NCBI GenBank assembly: GCA_022784465.1
Contig: JALFUR010000004.1
Span: forward strand, 290,372 to 354,371
Direction: 5' to 3'
DNA length: 64,000 nt
From: Christensenella sp.
GTDB lineage: Bacteria; Bacillota; Clostridia; Christensenellales; UBA3700
In this document: positions 17,912-28,312 of the stretch, in pieces
Layout of the letters: each line of letters opens with the position of its first letter
How positions within the stretch are numbered: the first letter of the stretch is position 1
Program-made: the position numbers and the translations under genes
Notes under the pieces: model-generated
Told to the model about the DNA's origin: nothing
Seen by the model: the letters and a program-made list of their open reading frames with translations, nothing else
Database searches by the model: none

Positions 17912-18054
17912 TAGGCACTAAATGATAAAATAAAGCTAGGGAGTGCTCTTTTTACCAAAATCATTATAACACATGAAAAAGGTTTTGGAACATTTTTTTT
18001 AAAAATTTTATAAAAAATGTAAAAAATTTATATTTTTTTAAAAGAACTAATTGT

Positions 18055-19287
18055 TTACAGCAATTTTAATTTTTGTAAACAATACATTAATGCCAATTTT
18101 ACATGTTCATATGTTAAACCGCCTTGCATATAAGCAATGTATGGTTCTTTTATTGGAGAATCAGCACTAAGTTCAATTGATGCCCCGGCAACAAAAGTTC
18201 CAGCTGCCATAATAACTTGATTATCATAGCCAGGCATATCCCATGGATAAAGAGTCAAATTGCTATCAATTGGCGAAATCTCTTGTATTGCGCGACAAAA
18301 CTTAATTAATTGATCTTCTGTATCAAATTTAATTGAACGAATAATATCATTACATTTTGCAGATGGAGCTGGACATGTATCAAATCCTAAATCGCAAAAA
18401 ACTTGACCAAATAAAGTAGAGCCTTTAACTGCATTAGCTACAACATGTGGAGCCAAGAAAAATCCTTGATAAAAATCCTTATAGCCATAAGCGTATGAGC
18501 CAACTTCCATACCTATTGAAGGCGCTGTTAATCTATATCCAACTTGATTTACATATATTTCTTTTCCTGCAATATATCCGCCTGTTGGCGCAATGCCGCC
18601 ACCTGGGTTCTTAATTAATGAACCAGCCATTAAATCAACACCAACTTCGGTTGGTTCTTTATAATCCATAAATTCGCCGTAGCAATTATCGCACATAACG
18701 ACAATATCTTTATTGATATTTTTTACAAAAGTAGTTACTTCTTCTATTTGATCAATAGACAAAGCATCTCTCCATTCATAGCCTCTAGATCTTCCCATGA
18801 AAACCATTTTTGTTTTATTAGATATGGATTCTTTAATTTTGTTAAAATCAAATTTGCCATTAACAAGTTCAACCTGTTTATATGAAATATTAAAATCTTT
18901 TAAAGAACCAATTCCTTCTCCATTTATAACTTTCATTAAAGTATCATAAGGAGCACCAGATATTGCTAACATTTCGTCTCCAGGTCTCAATATTCCCTGT
19001 AAAGCTAAAGTTAAAGCATGCGTTCCTGATACAATAAGCGGAGATACTATTGCAGATTCAGCTCCAAATGTTTTTGCGAAAATTTTGCATAAAGTATCTC
19101 TTCCTATATCGTCATAGCCATAACCATTTGTTTGAGAAAAATGTCTTAATGCAACTTGTTCTTGTCTAAAAGCATCTAAAACTTTACTTTGATTGTATAA
19201 AGCAATCTTGTCAATTTCTTTAAATTGATTTGTCAACTTATTTTCTGCATTATTAACGAAATCTACAATATTCTTACTATAATTCAT
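18055..19287 (-). CDS. ynbB: YnbB-family PLP protein (methionine gamma-lyase/aluminium resistance family)
   Basis: A fold-type I PLP enzyme of PF06838: the cofactor Lys is in AGSLIKNPGGG, and VSPLIVSGTHALTLALQG and MCDNCYGEFMD are conserved parts of the PLP pocket. The family sits beside miaA or hfq in many Firmicutes, but its true substrate is not settled. The open frame reaches 19308, yet the ATG at 19287 has GAGGA seven bases upstream and starts MNYSKN, so I use it (410 residues). Two bases separate it from the miaA stop. Confidence 0.88.
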   Translation of the reverse strand: MNYSKNIVDFVNNAENKLTNQFKEIDKIALYNQSKVLDAFRQEQVALRHFSQTNGYGYDDIGRDTLCKIFAKTFGAESAIVSPLIVSGTHALTLALQGILRPGDEMLAISGAPYDTLMKVINGEGIGSLKDFNISYKQVELVNGKFDFNKIKESISNKTKMVFMGRSRGYEWRDALSIDQIEEVTTFVKNINKDIVVMCDNCYGEFMDYKEPTEVGVDLMAGSLIKNPGGGIAPTGGYIAGKEIYVNQVGYRLTAPSIGMEVGSYAYGYKDFYQGFFLAPHVVANAVKGSTLFGQVFCDLGFDTCPAPSAKCNDIIRSIKFDTEDQLIKFCRAIQEISPIDSNLTLYPWDMPGYDNQVIMAAGTFVAGASIELSADSPIKEPYIAYMQGGLTYEHVKLALMYCLQKLKLL

Positions 19288-19288
19288 A

Positions 19289-20194
19289 TTAGTCCTCACG
19301 AAAATCATTAATTAAATCAAATATCTTATCTGTATTATTTGGATTAATCCAATTAGCAAAATCATATCTTTTAAACCAAGTAATTTGGCGTTTTGCATAA
19401 TGTCTAGTATTTTTTTTGATTAATTCTTTAACTTCTTCAATTGTTAAATTATTAACAAAATAATCTTTAAACTCTTTATATCCAATTGCTTGCATAGATT
19501 GCATATCAAATGAATAGCCGTCATTTAACAACCTTCTAACTTCGCTTTCTAGACCATTTTCAAACATTATATCGACTCTTTTATTTATACGATTGTATAA
19601 TTCATCTCTATTAAAATCCAAACTAATTAAAAGCGTTTCATAATTTAATTGTTTTGATCTATCATTTAAATCACTTTTTATTTGTCCTGTAATTTGATAA
19701 ATCTCTAAAGCTCGTAAAACTCTTTTTGTGTTATTTGCGTGGATTTTTTCGGCTTCAAGTGGATCTATTTCTTTTAATTTATTATGCATATATTCTGGGC
19801 CATATTGCTCTAACTCTAATTGTAGTTTATTGCGAATATTTTCATCTTTAGCGCCCATTGTTAAAGGATATAAAATTGCATCAATATATAATCCTGTGCC
19901 TCCGCAAATTAGCGGAATTTTATTTTCAGCGTGCAATTTATCAATTATTGGTTTGACCATATCAAAATAATCAGAAACCGAAAATGGTTGATCAGGATTA
20001 ATGATATCTATCATATGATGCTTTACACCTTGCATTTCTGAAGTAGATACTTTTGCAGTTCCTATATCCATACCTTTATATATTTGCATGCTATCACAAG
20101 AAATAATATCAGTATTAAGGTGTTTTGCAATTTCTACTGATAAATTTGTTTTGCCAGAAGCTGTTGGTCCTGCAATTATTATTATCTTGTTCAT
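19289..20194 (-). CDS. miaA: tRNA dimethylallyltransferase
   Basis: MiaA attaches dimethylallyl to A37 of tRNAs reading UNN codons. The P-loop GPTASGKTNLSVEIA and the DSMQIYKGMDIGTAKVS motif are at the N-terminus; GGTGLYIDAI and the C-terminal TRHYAKRQITWFKRY are also present. Length 301 is typical. It overlaps mutL through ATGA, with AAGGAT as Shine-Dalgarno. miaB, whose product acts on the MiaA product, is first in the same operon. Confidence 0.95.
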   Translation of the reverse strand: MNKIIIIAGPTASGKTNLSVEIAKHLNTDIISCDSMQIYKGMDIGTAKVSTSEMQGVKHHMIDIINPDQPFSVSDYFDMVKPIIDKLHAENKIPLICGGTGLYIDAILYPLTMGAKDENIRNKLQLELEQYGPEYMHNKLKEIDPLEAEKIHANNTKRVLRALEIYQITGQIKSDLNDRSKQLNYETLLISLDFNRDELYNRINKRVDIMFENGLESEVRRLLNDGYSFDMQSMQAIGYKEFKDYFVNNLTIEEVKELIKKNTRHYAKRQITWFKRYDFANWINPNNTDKIFDLINDFRED

Positions 20195-22113
20195 TCTATC
20201 CTTTTAAATAATTTATCAAAATCAGCGCGTGTGTACTCTAGAATGCATGGCCTTCCGTGTGGACATTGCATTGGAACGCCTTTATCCATTTGATCAAATA
20301 AAGCTTCTATTTGTTGTTGATTTAATGAATCTCCAGATTTAACAGCAGCTTTACATGCATATTGAGCCAATTTATTAATAATTAAATCAGATGCTTTTAG
20401 ACTTGATATTGTATATTTTTCTTTTAAAATATCTTCAAAAAACATTGATAAATTAATATTTGTTAAATCCATTGGTATTGAATTAATTTTAAAAGTTAAA
20501 TCGCCAAACTCCTCTATTTCAAAACCTAGTGCAATTAAATCATCTTGTAAAGATTTTAAATAATCATATTGATTAACTGTGCATGTATAAATATATGGTA
20601 TAAGTAATGGCTGAGATGCAATACATTTTTTATTTGTAGAATCAATTAGTTTTTCAAATAAAAATTTTTCGTGACAAGCATGCTGATCAATTAAATAAAC
20701 TTTAGATTCATATTGAACAATTAAATAAGTTGTAAAAATTTGTCCAACTATATTAAATCCATTTTTAATAATTCTATCCGTCTTATTTGAATTTGGAATA
20801 ATATTTTGCGAATCAATATCGTCCTTTTCTAAATCATAAGAATTATTAATATTATTCGAACTACTATAATTAGAAAAATTAGAAGTATTTCTTAAATTTT
20901 CTAAATTAGAAGACGTATTATCATAAGAAAAAGTATCATTTTTTAAATTAGAATTGTCATTTAAATTAGAAAATTTATCAATATTATCGCGTTTTTCATA
21001 AGTTAACTTAAACGTCGATTGAACAAATGTTTGTTTTTCTATAGTAGTATTTTGAACAAATGTTTGTTTTTGTTCGTTATTAAAAATTTGTTCGGATTTA
21101 TCGAATGTTTCATTAATGTTCACATTTTTAGCTTGCATATCTAAAGCTGATAAAATAGCTCGATAAACAGTTGAAAATACTTTATGAGAATCTTTAAAAC
21201 GAACATCTGATTTTGTTGGATGAACGTTAACATCAACTTCATCAAAAGGAATAACTAAATTTAACAAATATACAGGATATGTTCTCTTCATTAAAGCTGG
21301 ACCATATGCTTGCATAACTGCAAGTTGAATATTTTGATTAGTTATAACACGTCCATTTACTATAATTGTTTGATAGTTTCTATTTGGCTTTGTTATATTG
21401 ATATTTCCTGTAAAACCATATGCCCTATAATTGTTATATGTAAAATCAAAAGGAAGCAAATTGTTGGCAATTTGATTTCCATAAATAGAATAAATTGCGT
21501 CTTCTAATCCCCCACCAGTTTGATACACAAGATTATCATCAACTATATATTTAAACTTTAAATTTGGATTTGCAAATATTAATTGTTTTACTTTTGATGT
21601 AATTAAAGCCTCTTCTTGCTTTTTGCTTTTTAGAAAATTTAATCTAACTGGAGTATTATAAAACAAATCTGAAACTGTAATTGTGGTTCCTTGCATCATA
21701 CCACATTCATGTTCTTCTTCAATCTCTCCAGAAGAAACTTTTACCAAATATCCAAAATTAGAATTTAATTCTTTTGATTCTATTGTCAAATGAGAAACGG
21801 CAGCAATTGAAGCCAAAGCTTCACCTCTAAAACCCAAAGTAGATATATTATCTAAATCCATTGAAGATGAAATCTTTGATGTTGCGTGTGGCAAATATGA
21901 TAAATAAATATTATCCTTATTCATTCCGCAGCCGTTATCAATTATTTTTATAGTCTTAATTCCGCCCTCTTCAACAATAATTGTTATTTCCGTAGCACCA
22001 GCATCTATCGAATTTTCTACAAGTTCTTTTACAACCGCAGAAGGATTTTCTACAACTTCTCCAGCACTAATAAGATTATATATAGAAGGATCAAGTTTAT
22101 TAATATTTGGCAT
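20191..22113 (-). CDS. mutL: DNA mismatch repair protein MutL
   Basis: The GHKL ATPase part has DNGCGMNKDN and LGFRGEALASIA (residues about 55-105). The C-terminal domain (about 455-640) carries the endonuclease motif DQHACHEKFLFE, ACKAAVKSGD and CPHGRP, so this is a nicking MutL, as expected in an organism without MutH. The linker near 340-450 is low in complexity and rich in Asn and Ser. GGGAG precedes the ATG. It lies 2 bases after mutS. Confidence 0.96.
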   Translation of the reverse strand: MPNINKLDPSIYNLISAGEVVENPSAVVKELVENSIDAGATEITIIVEEGGIKTIKIIDNGCGMNKDNIYLSYLPHATSKISSSMDLDNISTLGFRGEALASIAAVSHLTIESKELNSNFGYLVKVSSGEIEEEHECGMMQGTTITVSDLFYNTPVRLNFLKSKKQEEALITSKVKQLIFANPNLKFKYIVDDNLVYQTGGGLEDAIYSIYGNQIANNLLPFDFTYNNYRAYGFTGNINITKPNRNYQTIIVNGRVITNQNIQLAVMQAYGPALMKRTYPVYLLNLVIPFDEVDVNVHPTKSDVRFKDSHKVFSTVYRAILSALDMQAKNVNINETFDKSEQIFNNEQKQTFVQNTTIEKQTFVQSTFKLTYEKRDNIDKFSNLNDNSNLKNDTFSYDNTSSNLENLRNTSNFSNYSSSNNINNSYDLEKDDIDSQNIIPNSNKTDRIIKNGFNIVGQIFTTYLIVQYESKVYLIDQHACHEKFLFEKLIDSTNKKCIASQPLLIPYIYTCTVNQYDYLKSLQDDLIALGFEIEEFGDLTFKINSIPMDLTNINLSMFFEDILKEKYTISSLKASDLIINKLAQYACKAAVKSGDSLNQQQIEALFDQMDKGVPMQCPHGRPCILEYTRADFDKLFKRIE

Positions 22114-22115
22114 GA

Positions 22116-24710
22116 TTAATTCTCCCTTTTTGCCATTTCAATCAATTCTTGAAGTTTCATAAATGATTGAACTGGGGTCATAGAATCAATATCTAGTTTA
22201 AGAAGTTCTTGTTTTATTGAGTTTTCTTTTGCTATATCTAATAGATTTGTTTCATCGTTTTGTTCTTTACTTTGTGTTGAAACAGAAATTCTCTCTAGTA
22301 TCTTTTGAATTTCTTTAGCACGTTTTATAACAGTTAATGGAATTCCAGCAAGTTTAGCTACTTCAACACCAAAACTCTTATTAGTTCCACCTTCCATAAT
22401 TTTATGTAGAAAAACAATTTGCTTATTCTTTTCACAAGCTAATACTTTATAATTTTTTAAACCATTCAAAAGTGATGCTAATTCTGTTAATTCATGGAAA
22501 TGCGTTGAGAAAAGTGTTCTACACTTAATTCTTTGAGAAATATCTTCAATTACGGCTCTTGCAATAGCTAGTCCATCATAAGTTGAAGTTCCCCTTCCTA
22601 TTTCATCTAAAATCAATAAACTTCTGTATGTAGCATTTTGAATAATTGTAGCAACTTCAATCATTTCAACCATAAATGTTGATTGGCCAAAAGCTAAATC
22701 ATCTGATGCTCCAATTCTCGTAAATACCCTATCTGTTATAGCTATTTCTGCTTTCTTTGCAGGCACAAAGCAGCCCATATGTGCCATAATCGTAATTAGT
22801 GCAACTTGACGCATATATGTGCTTTTTCCGCTCATATTTGGGCCTGTAATTATCATTGTTCTATTAGAACAATTATCAAGTAATGTATCATTTGGAACAT
22901 ATGATGAACTTTTTAAAATAGATTCAACAACAGGATGTCTTCCATCAATAATATTAATTGAATCTACAGTATTATTAATAATAGGTTTTACATAGTTGTT
23001 TTTTAATGAAACTATAGCAAATGATAACAATGTATCAATTATAGAAATAGCAGAAGAAGTGGATAAAATTTGAGGAATTTTAGATAAAACGATACCTTTT
23101 ATTTGATTAAACAATTCAATTTCAAGCTCTATTGATCTTTCGTCTGATCCTAGCAACTTTTCTTCAATTTGTTTCAATTCTTCAGTGATATATCTTTCTC
23201 CAGTAGTTAATGTTTGTTTTCTGATATATCTTAAAGGTACATTCTCTATTTGTCCTTTACTTACTTCAATATAATATCCATAAACCTTGTTGTATCCAAC
23301 TTTTAAAGTTTTTATTCCAGTTTCTTCTTTTTCCCTTGCTTCAAGTTCCGCAAGCCATTGCTTACCCAAGTTTTTAGCATTTTTCAAATCGTCTAATTCT
23401 TGATTAAATCCTTTTTTGATAAATCCACCATCTCTAATTAAAGCGGAACAATCTTCGTCTATTGCTGAAGATAAAAGCTGGTATAAATCAGATAAATTAT
23501 CTATTTTATCATTTAATGATGTAATCAATGCGCTATTGCACATACCTAACAATTGTTTAATTGCTGGCAAATACTGTAATGAAGATGAAATTGCAAGAAA
23601 GTCTCTTGGTGTTGGATTTCCATAAGATACCCTACCTGCTAGTCTTTCTAAATCTTTTATATTAGATAAAACTTCAGCTAGATTGCTTCTTACTTTTGCT
23701 TTATTTACAAGTTCTTCAACTGCATCTAATCTTTTATTTATTTCTATAGAGTTTATTAATGGTTTTTCTATCCATTTTCTTATATTTCTTGCTCCCATTG
23801 ATGTTTTAGTATTGTCTAAAACCCCTAGAAGCGTAGCTTTTTTTGATCCATCTCTTATAGATTCTGTTAACTCTAAGTTTTTTCTTGCTGTGGAATCTAT
23901 TATTAAATAATCGTTATTTTTTACATATTTAATAGATAAAATATGACATAAATCTCTTTTTTGTGTTTCTAAAACATAATTCATTAAAGCACCCGCAGTT
24001 GCTATTGAAAGAGGTTTATCATCTATTTCAAATAATTGCAAAGAATAAACTTTAAATTGCTTTTTTAATATCTCACTTGCCTTATTTCTATTAAACAAAG
24101 CTTCTACATATCGTTGATATGAAGGCAATTTTCCCATTTTTACATTTGTAGAATCTTTTAATAAATCATAAATTTTACTATTACAAATAATCTCAGCAGG
24201 ATGAATAGACATTAATAAATCCTCAATTTCTTTTTCAGATTTAAAATAAGATTGAAGTGTATTAAATTCACCTGTAGAAATATCTATCCAAGAAATTGCG
24301 AATAAATTATCTTCTGCAGCAACGCATGCAAGATAATTGTTTTTACTTTCGTTTAAAATGTTTTCTTCAATTATTGTACCTGGAGTAATTACTCTAACTA
24401 CTCCTCTATCTACCATTTTTCCTTGAGCGTCTTCTGGAGTATTTAATTGCTCGCATATAGCTACTTTTTTACCTGCTTTAATTAATTTTGGCAAATAATT
24501 ATCTAAAGCATGAAAAGGAATACCACACATAGGAGCTCTTTCTTCAAGTCCACAAGCTCTTCCTGTTAAAGTCAAATCTAGAATTTCTGATGCTTCTTTT
24601 GCGTCGTCAAAAAACATCTCATAAAAATCTCCAAGTCTAAACATAACTATAGAGTCTTTATACTCTTCTTTTAACGACAAATAGAAAGACATCATTGGTG
24701 ATAGTGCCAT
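22116..24710 (-). CDS. mutS: DNA mismatch repair protein MutS
   Basis: The mismatch-reading FYE motif is in RLGDFYEMFFDDA (about residue 27), the connector and lever regions follow, and the ABC ATPase domain has Walker A GPNMSGKSTYMRQVAL, LILDEIGRGTSTYDGLAIA and FSTHFHELTEL. Length 864 is normal. AAGGAG, lying inside the miaB end, is the Shine-Dalgarno. It works with MutL encoded next. Confidence 0.97.
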   Translation of the reverse strand: MALSPMMSFYLSLKEEYKDSIVMFRLGDFYEMFFDDAKEASEILDLTLTGRACGLEERAPMCGIPFHALDNYLPKLIKAGKKVAICEQLNTPEDAQGKMVDRGVVRVITPGTIIEENILNESKNNYLACVAAEDNLFAISWIDISTGEFNTLQSYFKSEKEIEDLLMSIHPAEIICNSKIYDLLKDSTNVKMGKLPSYQRYVEALFNRNKASEILKKQFKVYSLQLFEIDDKPLSIATAGALMNYVLETQKRDLCHILSIKYVKNNDYLIIDSTARKNLELTESIRDGSKKATLLGVLDNTKTSMGARNIRKWIEKPLINSIEINKRLDAVEELVNKAKVRSNLAEVLSNIKDLERLAGRVSYGNPTPRDFLAISSSLQYLPAIKQLLGMCNSALITSLNDKIDNLSDLYQLLSSAIDEDCSALIRDGGFIKKGFNQELDDLKNAKNLGKQWLAELEAREKEETGIKTLKVGYNKVYGYYIEVSKGQIENVPLRYIRKQTLTTGERYITEELKQIEEKLLGSDERSIELEIELFNQIKGIVLSKIPQILSTSSAISIIDTLLSFAIVSLKNNYVKPIINNTVDSINIIDGRHPVVESILKSSSYVPNDTLLDNCSNRTMIITGPNMSGKSTYMRQVALITIMAHMGCFVPAKKAEIAITDRVFTRIGASDDLAFGQSTFMVEMIEVATIIQNATYRSLLILDEIGRGTSTYDGLAIARAVIEDISQRIKCRTLFSTHFHELTELASLLNGLKNYKVLACEKNKQIVFLHKIMEGGTNKSFGVEVAKLAGIPLTVIKRAKEIQKILERISVSTQSKEQNDETNLLDIAKENSIKQELLKLDIDSMTPVQSFMKLQELIEMAKREN

Positions 24711-24711
24711 A

Positions 24712-26037
24712 TTACTCCTTAATTAAAGTGCCATATAAAGATGCAGATTGAGATTTTTCAATTTTAACATTCACAAAACTGCCGATTAAATCGCTAGAAC
24801 CTAAAAATGTAACTAATCTACCATTATCTGTTCTTCCACAAACATAACCAGGTTTCTTTTCTACAATATCTTCAACTAACACCTCAAAAACTCTACCCTC
24901 AAATAAATGAGAAATTTCTTTAGTTTTTTCGTTTTGAGCTTTGATTAATCTCATAATTCTATCTTGAGAAACCTTATATGGAACTTGTGGCATTAAAGCA
25001 GCTTTTGTTCCTTTTCTTATTGAATAAATAAACGTAAAAGCAGATGAATAGCCAACTTTATTAACAATATCTAAAGTATCTAAAAAGTCCTCTTCTTCTT
25101 CATATGGAAATCCAACCATTAAATCTGTTGTTATTCCGCATTCAGGCATTTTAGCTTTAATTTTCTCAATTACGCTTAAATAATATTCTCTTGTGTAATG
25201 TCTATTCATAAGTTTCAATATTTTATTTGAACCAGATTGAATAGGAAGATGAATATTTTTACAAATATTTTTAGAATTAGCGATAATATCTATTACTTCA
25301 TCATTTAAATCCTTTGGATGAGAAGTCATAAATCTAACTCTAAACTTGCCTTCAATTTTATCTATTTCTTTTAATAATTTTGCAAAAGATGTTCCATCAT
25401 TCAAATCATTACCATAAGAATTAACATTTTGACCAAGCAATGTAATTTCTTTATATCCTTGATTAATTAAATCTTTAAACTCAGCTAATACGTTTTCGAT
25501 TGATCTACTTCTTTCTCTACCTCTAACGTATGGAACAATACAATATGTACAGAAGTTATTACAACCATACATAATATTTAACCAAGCATTAGTTCCTGAT
25601 GTTCTATATACTTTTTCATTTTCTTTTATCTCAGGTCTATCATTTGGATCAATTTCTACAATTTTCTTTTTATGGTTATTCCTACATGAAATAATGAATT
25701 CTTCGAGTTTATCTAAATTATTTGTGCCAATAACTATATCGACATAAGGATATTTTTCTCTTAAAGTATTCCCCATGCCATCTTGTTGAGTCATACATCC
25801 CATTACGGCAATAATTAGATTCTTATTGATCTTTTTATACTTTTTTACAGCACCAATATTCCCTAGTGCTCTTTGTTCTGCATTATCTCTAATACAGCAC
25901 GTATTAAATAAAATTAAATCTGCTTCTTTTTCATCAGAAGTTTCGCTATAACCAAGTGATTCAAAAATTCCCGCAGCCTTTTCAGACTCGTGAATATTCA
26001 TTTGGCATCCATATGTAATTATTTTGTACTTAAGCAT
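24712..26037 (-). CDS. miaB: tRNA-2-methylthio-N6-dimethylallyladenosine synthase
   Basis: A methylthiotransferase with three N-terminal Fe-S cysteines (TYGCQMNIHES, FNTCCIRDNAEQ, VMGCMTQQ), the radical-SAM motif CNNFCTYC near residue 158, and a C-terminal TRAM domain. Length 441 fits MiaB. It adds the 2-methylthio group to the base made by MiaA. The start lies 6 bases after a TATAAT with a TTGATT 17 bases further up, and has no Shine-Dalgarno. It is first in the miaB-mutS-mutL-miaA-ynbB operon. Confidence 0.95.
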   Translation of the reverse strand: MLKYKIITYGCQMNIHESEKAAGIFESLGYSETSDEKEADLILFNTCCIRDNAEQRALGNIGAVKKYKKINKNLIIAVMGCMTQQDGMGNTLREKYPYVDIVIGTNNLDKLEEFIISCRNNHKKKIVEIDPNDRPEIKENEKVYRTSGTNAWLNIMYGCNNFCTYCIVPYVRGRERSRSIENVLAEFKDLINQGYKEITLLGQNVNSYGNDLNDGTSFAKLLKEIDKIEGKFRVRFMTSHPKDLNDEVIDIIANSKNICKNIHLPIQSGSNKILKLMNRHYTREYYLSVIEKIKAKMPECGITTDLMVGFPYEEEEDFLDTLDIVNKVGYSSAFTFIYSIRKGTKAALMPQVPYKVSQDRIMRLIKAQNEKTKEISHLFEGRVFEVLVEDIVEKKPGYVCGRTDNGRLVTFLGSSDLIGSFVNVKIEKSQSASLYGTLIKE

Positions 26038-26043
26038 ATAATA

Positions 26044-26072
26044 ATTATAATAATTATATTTATGTAAATCAA
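26044..26072 (-). promoter_or_regulatory. Promoter of the miaB operon, predicted leaderless
   Basis: TTGATT (26072-26067), 17-base spacer, TATAAT (26049-26044), then 6 bases to the miaB ATG. The predicted start of transcription coincides with the start codon. Confidence 0.65.
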
Positions 26073-26079
26073 TTCAAAA

Positions 26080-26107
26080 TTGTAAGAATAATATTAGTTT
26101 TTATACA
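26080..26107 (+). promoter_or_regulatory. Promoter of the PBP gene, divergent from miaB
   Basis: TTGTAA (26080-26085), 16-base spacer, TATACA (26102-26107), 12 bases before the ATG at 26120. The -35 boxes of this and the miaB promoter are 7 bases apart. Confidence 0.5.
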
Positions 26108-26119
26108 AAAAATAATTGT

Positions 26120-28312
26120 ATGTCTTTAAAAAAGAAAGCCCTAATTATAATCGCTGCATTTATATCAATGATTATGATAACTATATCATTGTTTTTGATA
26201 TATATTTTTGTCATTCCAATAGAGATAGATCTTGAAAAATTAAACACTCAACAAGTAAATGTATCTATTTACGATATAGAAATGAACAAAATCAACACGC
26301 AAGACGATAAATACGTAAAATACGAAGAAATTCCAAAAGACCTTATTAATGCCTTTATCGCTATAGAAGATAAAAGGTTTTTTAAACATAACGGTATTGA
26401 TTTAATAAGAATAATTGGTGCAGCAAAAAACAATTTACTATATAAATCGCACCAAGGTGGTTCTACTATTACTCAACAATTAATAAAAAACACTTATTTA
26501 ACATCAGACAAGTCTATAAATAGAAAAATAAAAGAAATAAGAATGGCAATTCAATTAGAAAAGAAATATTCCAAAGAAGAAATATTAGAAAAATATTTAA
26601 ACATGTTATATTTTGGCTCAGGAGTATATGGCATAAAAAATGCAAGTGCAAGATTTTTCTCAAAGTCTTTGAACGAATTAAATATAAATGAGTGTGCCCT
26701 TCTTGCTGGCATTATAAAAAGCCCAACAAAGTATAATCCTATTAATAATTTAGATAATTCCATTGATAGAATGTCCATAGTTTTAAAACAATTAAAAAAT
26801 CAAAATTTTATTACAAATTCTGAATATTTAGACGCAAAAAATACAAATATTATTATAAAAAACGATTTAAATTATAATAATATCGCTGCAAAATACTCAG
26901 AAAATGTCTATTTTGAGGCTTCTAGGCTTTTAAATATCGATTCTGATATTTTGCCATATTTGGACATAAATATTTACACATATTTTGATAAAAATACCCA
27001 AAATGTCCTTATTGATAGTTTAACTAATGAATCGTTTAAACTTGAGGATAATCAATCATACCTTGGAATGATTATAGACAACAAATCTTGCGGAATTAGT
27101 GCATATTATTCAAATAATGATTTTAATCCTTATTTATTTTTAAGATCTCCAGGCTCTACTATTAAACCTTTTGCGGTATTTGCTCCAGCTCTTGAAGATA
27201 ATTGTCATCTCTTTACCAAGTTTAATAATTTAAAAACATCTTTTGATGGATATTCGCCTTCAAATTACAAAGACAATTATACAAACTTTGCTACAATTGA
27301 GGATTCTCTTTGCTATTCATATAATGTATCTGCATGCGAAACACTAGATTTTATCGGGATAAATAAAGCAAAATCCATACTTGATCAAATGAATATACCA
27401 TACGAAAAAGAAGATTTAACTCTATCTTTAGCTTTAGGCGGAATGACCTATGGAATAAATTTTTTAGATTTAGCTAGCGCATATACATGTTTTGCAAATG
27501 ATGGATATTACTCTAAGCCAAGATTTATTCACTATATAACTCATAACGATAACGTTGTTTATAAGAATAAATTAGATAAGAATAAAATCTTTTCAGAAGA
27601 AACAACATCACTGATAAATATAGCATTAGAAAAATGCGCAAAAATAGGCACTGCATCTAAACTTTCTACTTTAGATATACCTATTGCTTCTAAGACCGGA
27701 ACTGTAGCTGCATATGCTTCTAAAAAGAACACAGATATATATAATTTAGCATATACAAAAGATGTTACTTCTTTATTTTGGTGTGGCTCATTAAACAAGG
27801 ATGAATATTTAGACGAATATATAACTGGAGGCGGATTAACAACTTGTATGGCGAAAGAATTTTATAGAAATTTTTACAAAGAAAACAAGCCAGATAAACT
27901 TTATATTTCTAACAACATTAAAAAGATATATCTAGATAAAATATCTTATGAAAATAATGAATATCTTACCTCTTCCCTACTTACCCCTTCCCCGCTGAAA
28001 GTACCTGTGTTTATCAATACTTTGAAAAATGATTTAAAAGAAGAAGATAGTTATACAAATATTGATAATCTTGAAATAGACACCATATTTAATAATGGTA
28101 TTTACTCGCTAGAATTTAATTCAAATGAAAGAATAAGATATAAGGTTTTTAAGAAAAACAATTTAAATGTTGAACTAATAAAGGAAATCAATAATACAAA
28201 CAAAAGAATATCTATTCCTATAAACGAAAAAGACCAATATATTGTGGTTCCTTACTATTTAAATGATGGCGAAGAGATTATTGGCACGCCAAAGAAAGTA
28301 ATACTAAGATAA
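26120..28312 (+). CDS. Class A penicillin-binding protein (glycosyltransferase + transpeptidase)
   Basis: Residues about 8-32 are a membrane anchor. The GT51 domain has AIEDKRFFKHNGIDLIR, GGSTITQQLIKN and the later EILEKYLNMLYFGSGVYGI. The transpeptidase domain has the active-site SxxK in GSTIKPFAVFAP, SxN in CYSYNVSACE and KTG in ASKTGTVA, so both activities look intact. It polymerises and cross-links peptidoglycan outside the membrane. It is the only + strand gene between 18 and 64 kb and its end overlaps the convergent thiI by 9 bases. Confidence 0.92.
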   Translation: MSLKKKALIIIAAFISMIMITISLFLIYIFVIPIEIDLEKLNTQQVNVSIYDIEMNKINTQDDKYVKYEEIPKDLINAFIAIEDKRFFKHNGIDLIRIIGAAKNNLLYKSHQGGSTITQQLIKNTYLTSDKSINRKIKEIRMAIQLEKKYSKEEILEKYLNMLYFGSGVYGIKNASARFFSKSLNELNINECALLAGIIKSPTKYNPINNLDNSIDRMSIVLKQLKNQNFITNSEYLDAKNTNIIIKNDLNYNNIAAKYSENVYFEASRLLNIDSDILPYLDINIYTYFDKNTQNVLIDSLTNESFKLEDNQSYLGMIIDNKSCGISAYYSNNDFNPYLFLRSPGSTIKPFAVFAPALEDNCHLFTKFNNLKTSFDGYSPSNYKDNYTNFATIEDSLCYSYNVSACETLDFIGINKAKSILDQMNIPYEKEDLTLSLALGGMTYGINFLDLASAYTCFANDGYYSKPRFIHYITHNDNVVYKNKLDKNKIFSEETTSLINIALEKCAKIGTASKLSTLDIPIASKTGTVAAYASKKNTDIYNLAYTKDVTSLFWCGSLNKDEYLDEYITGGGLTTCMAKEFYRNFYKENKPDKLYISNNIKKIYLDKISYENNEYLTSSLLTPSPLKVPVFINTLKNDLKEEDSYTNIDNLEIDTIFNNGIYSLEFNSNERIRYKVFKKNNLNVELIKEINNTNKRISIPINEKDQYIVVPYYLNDGEEIIGTPKKVILR

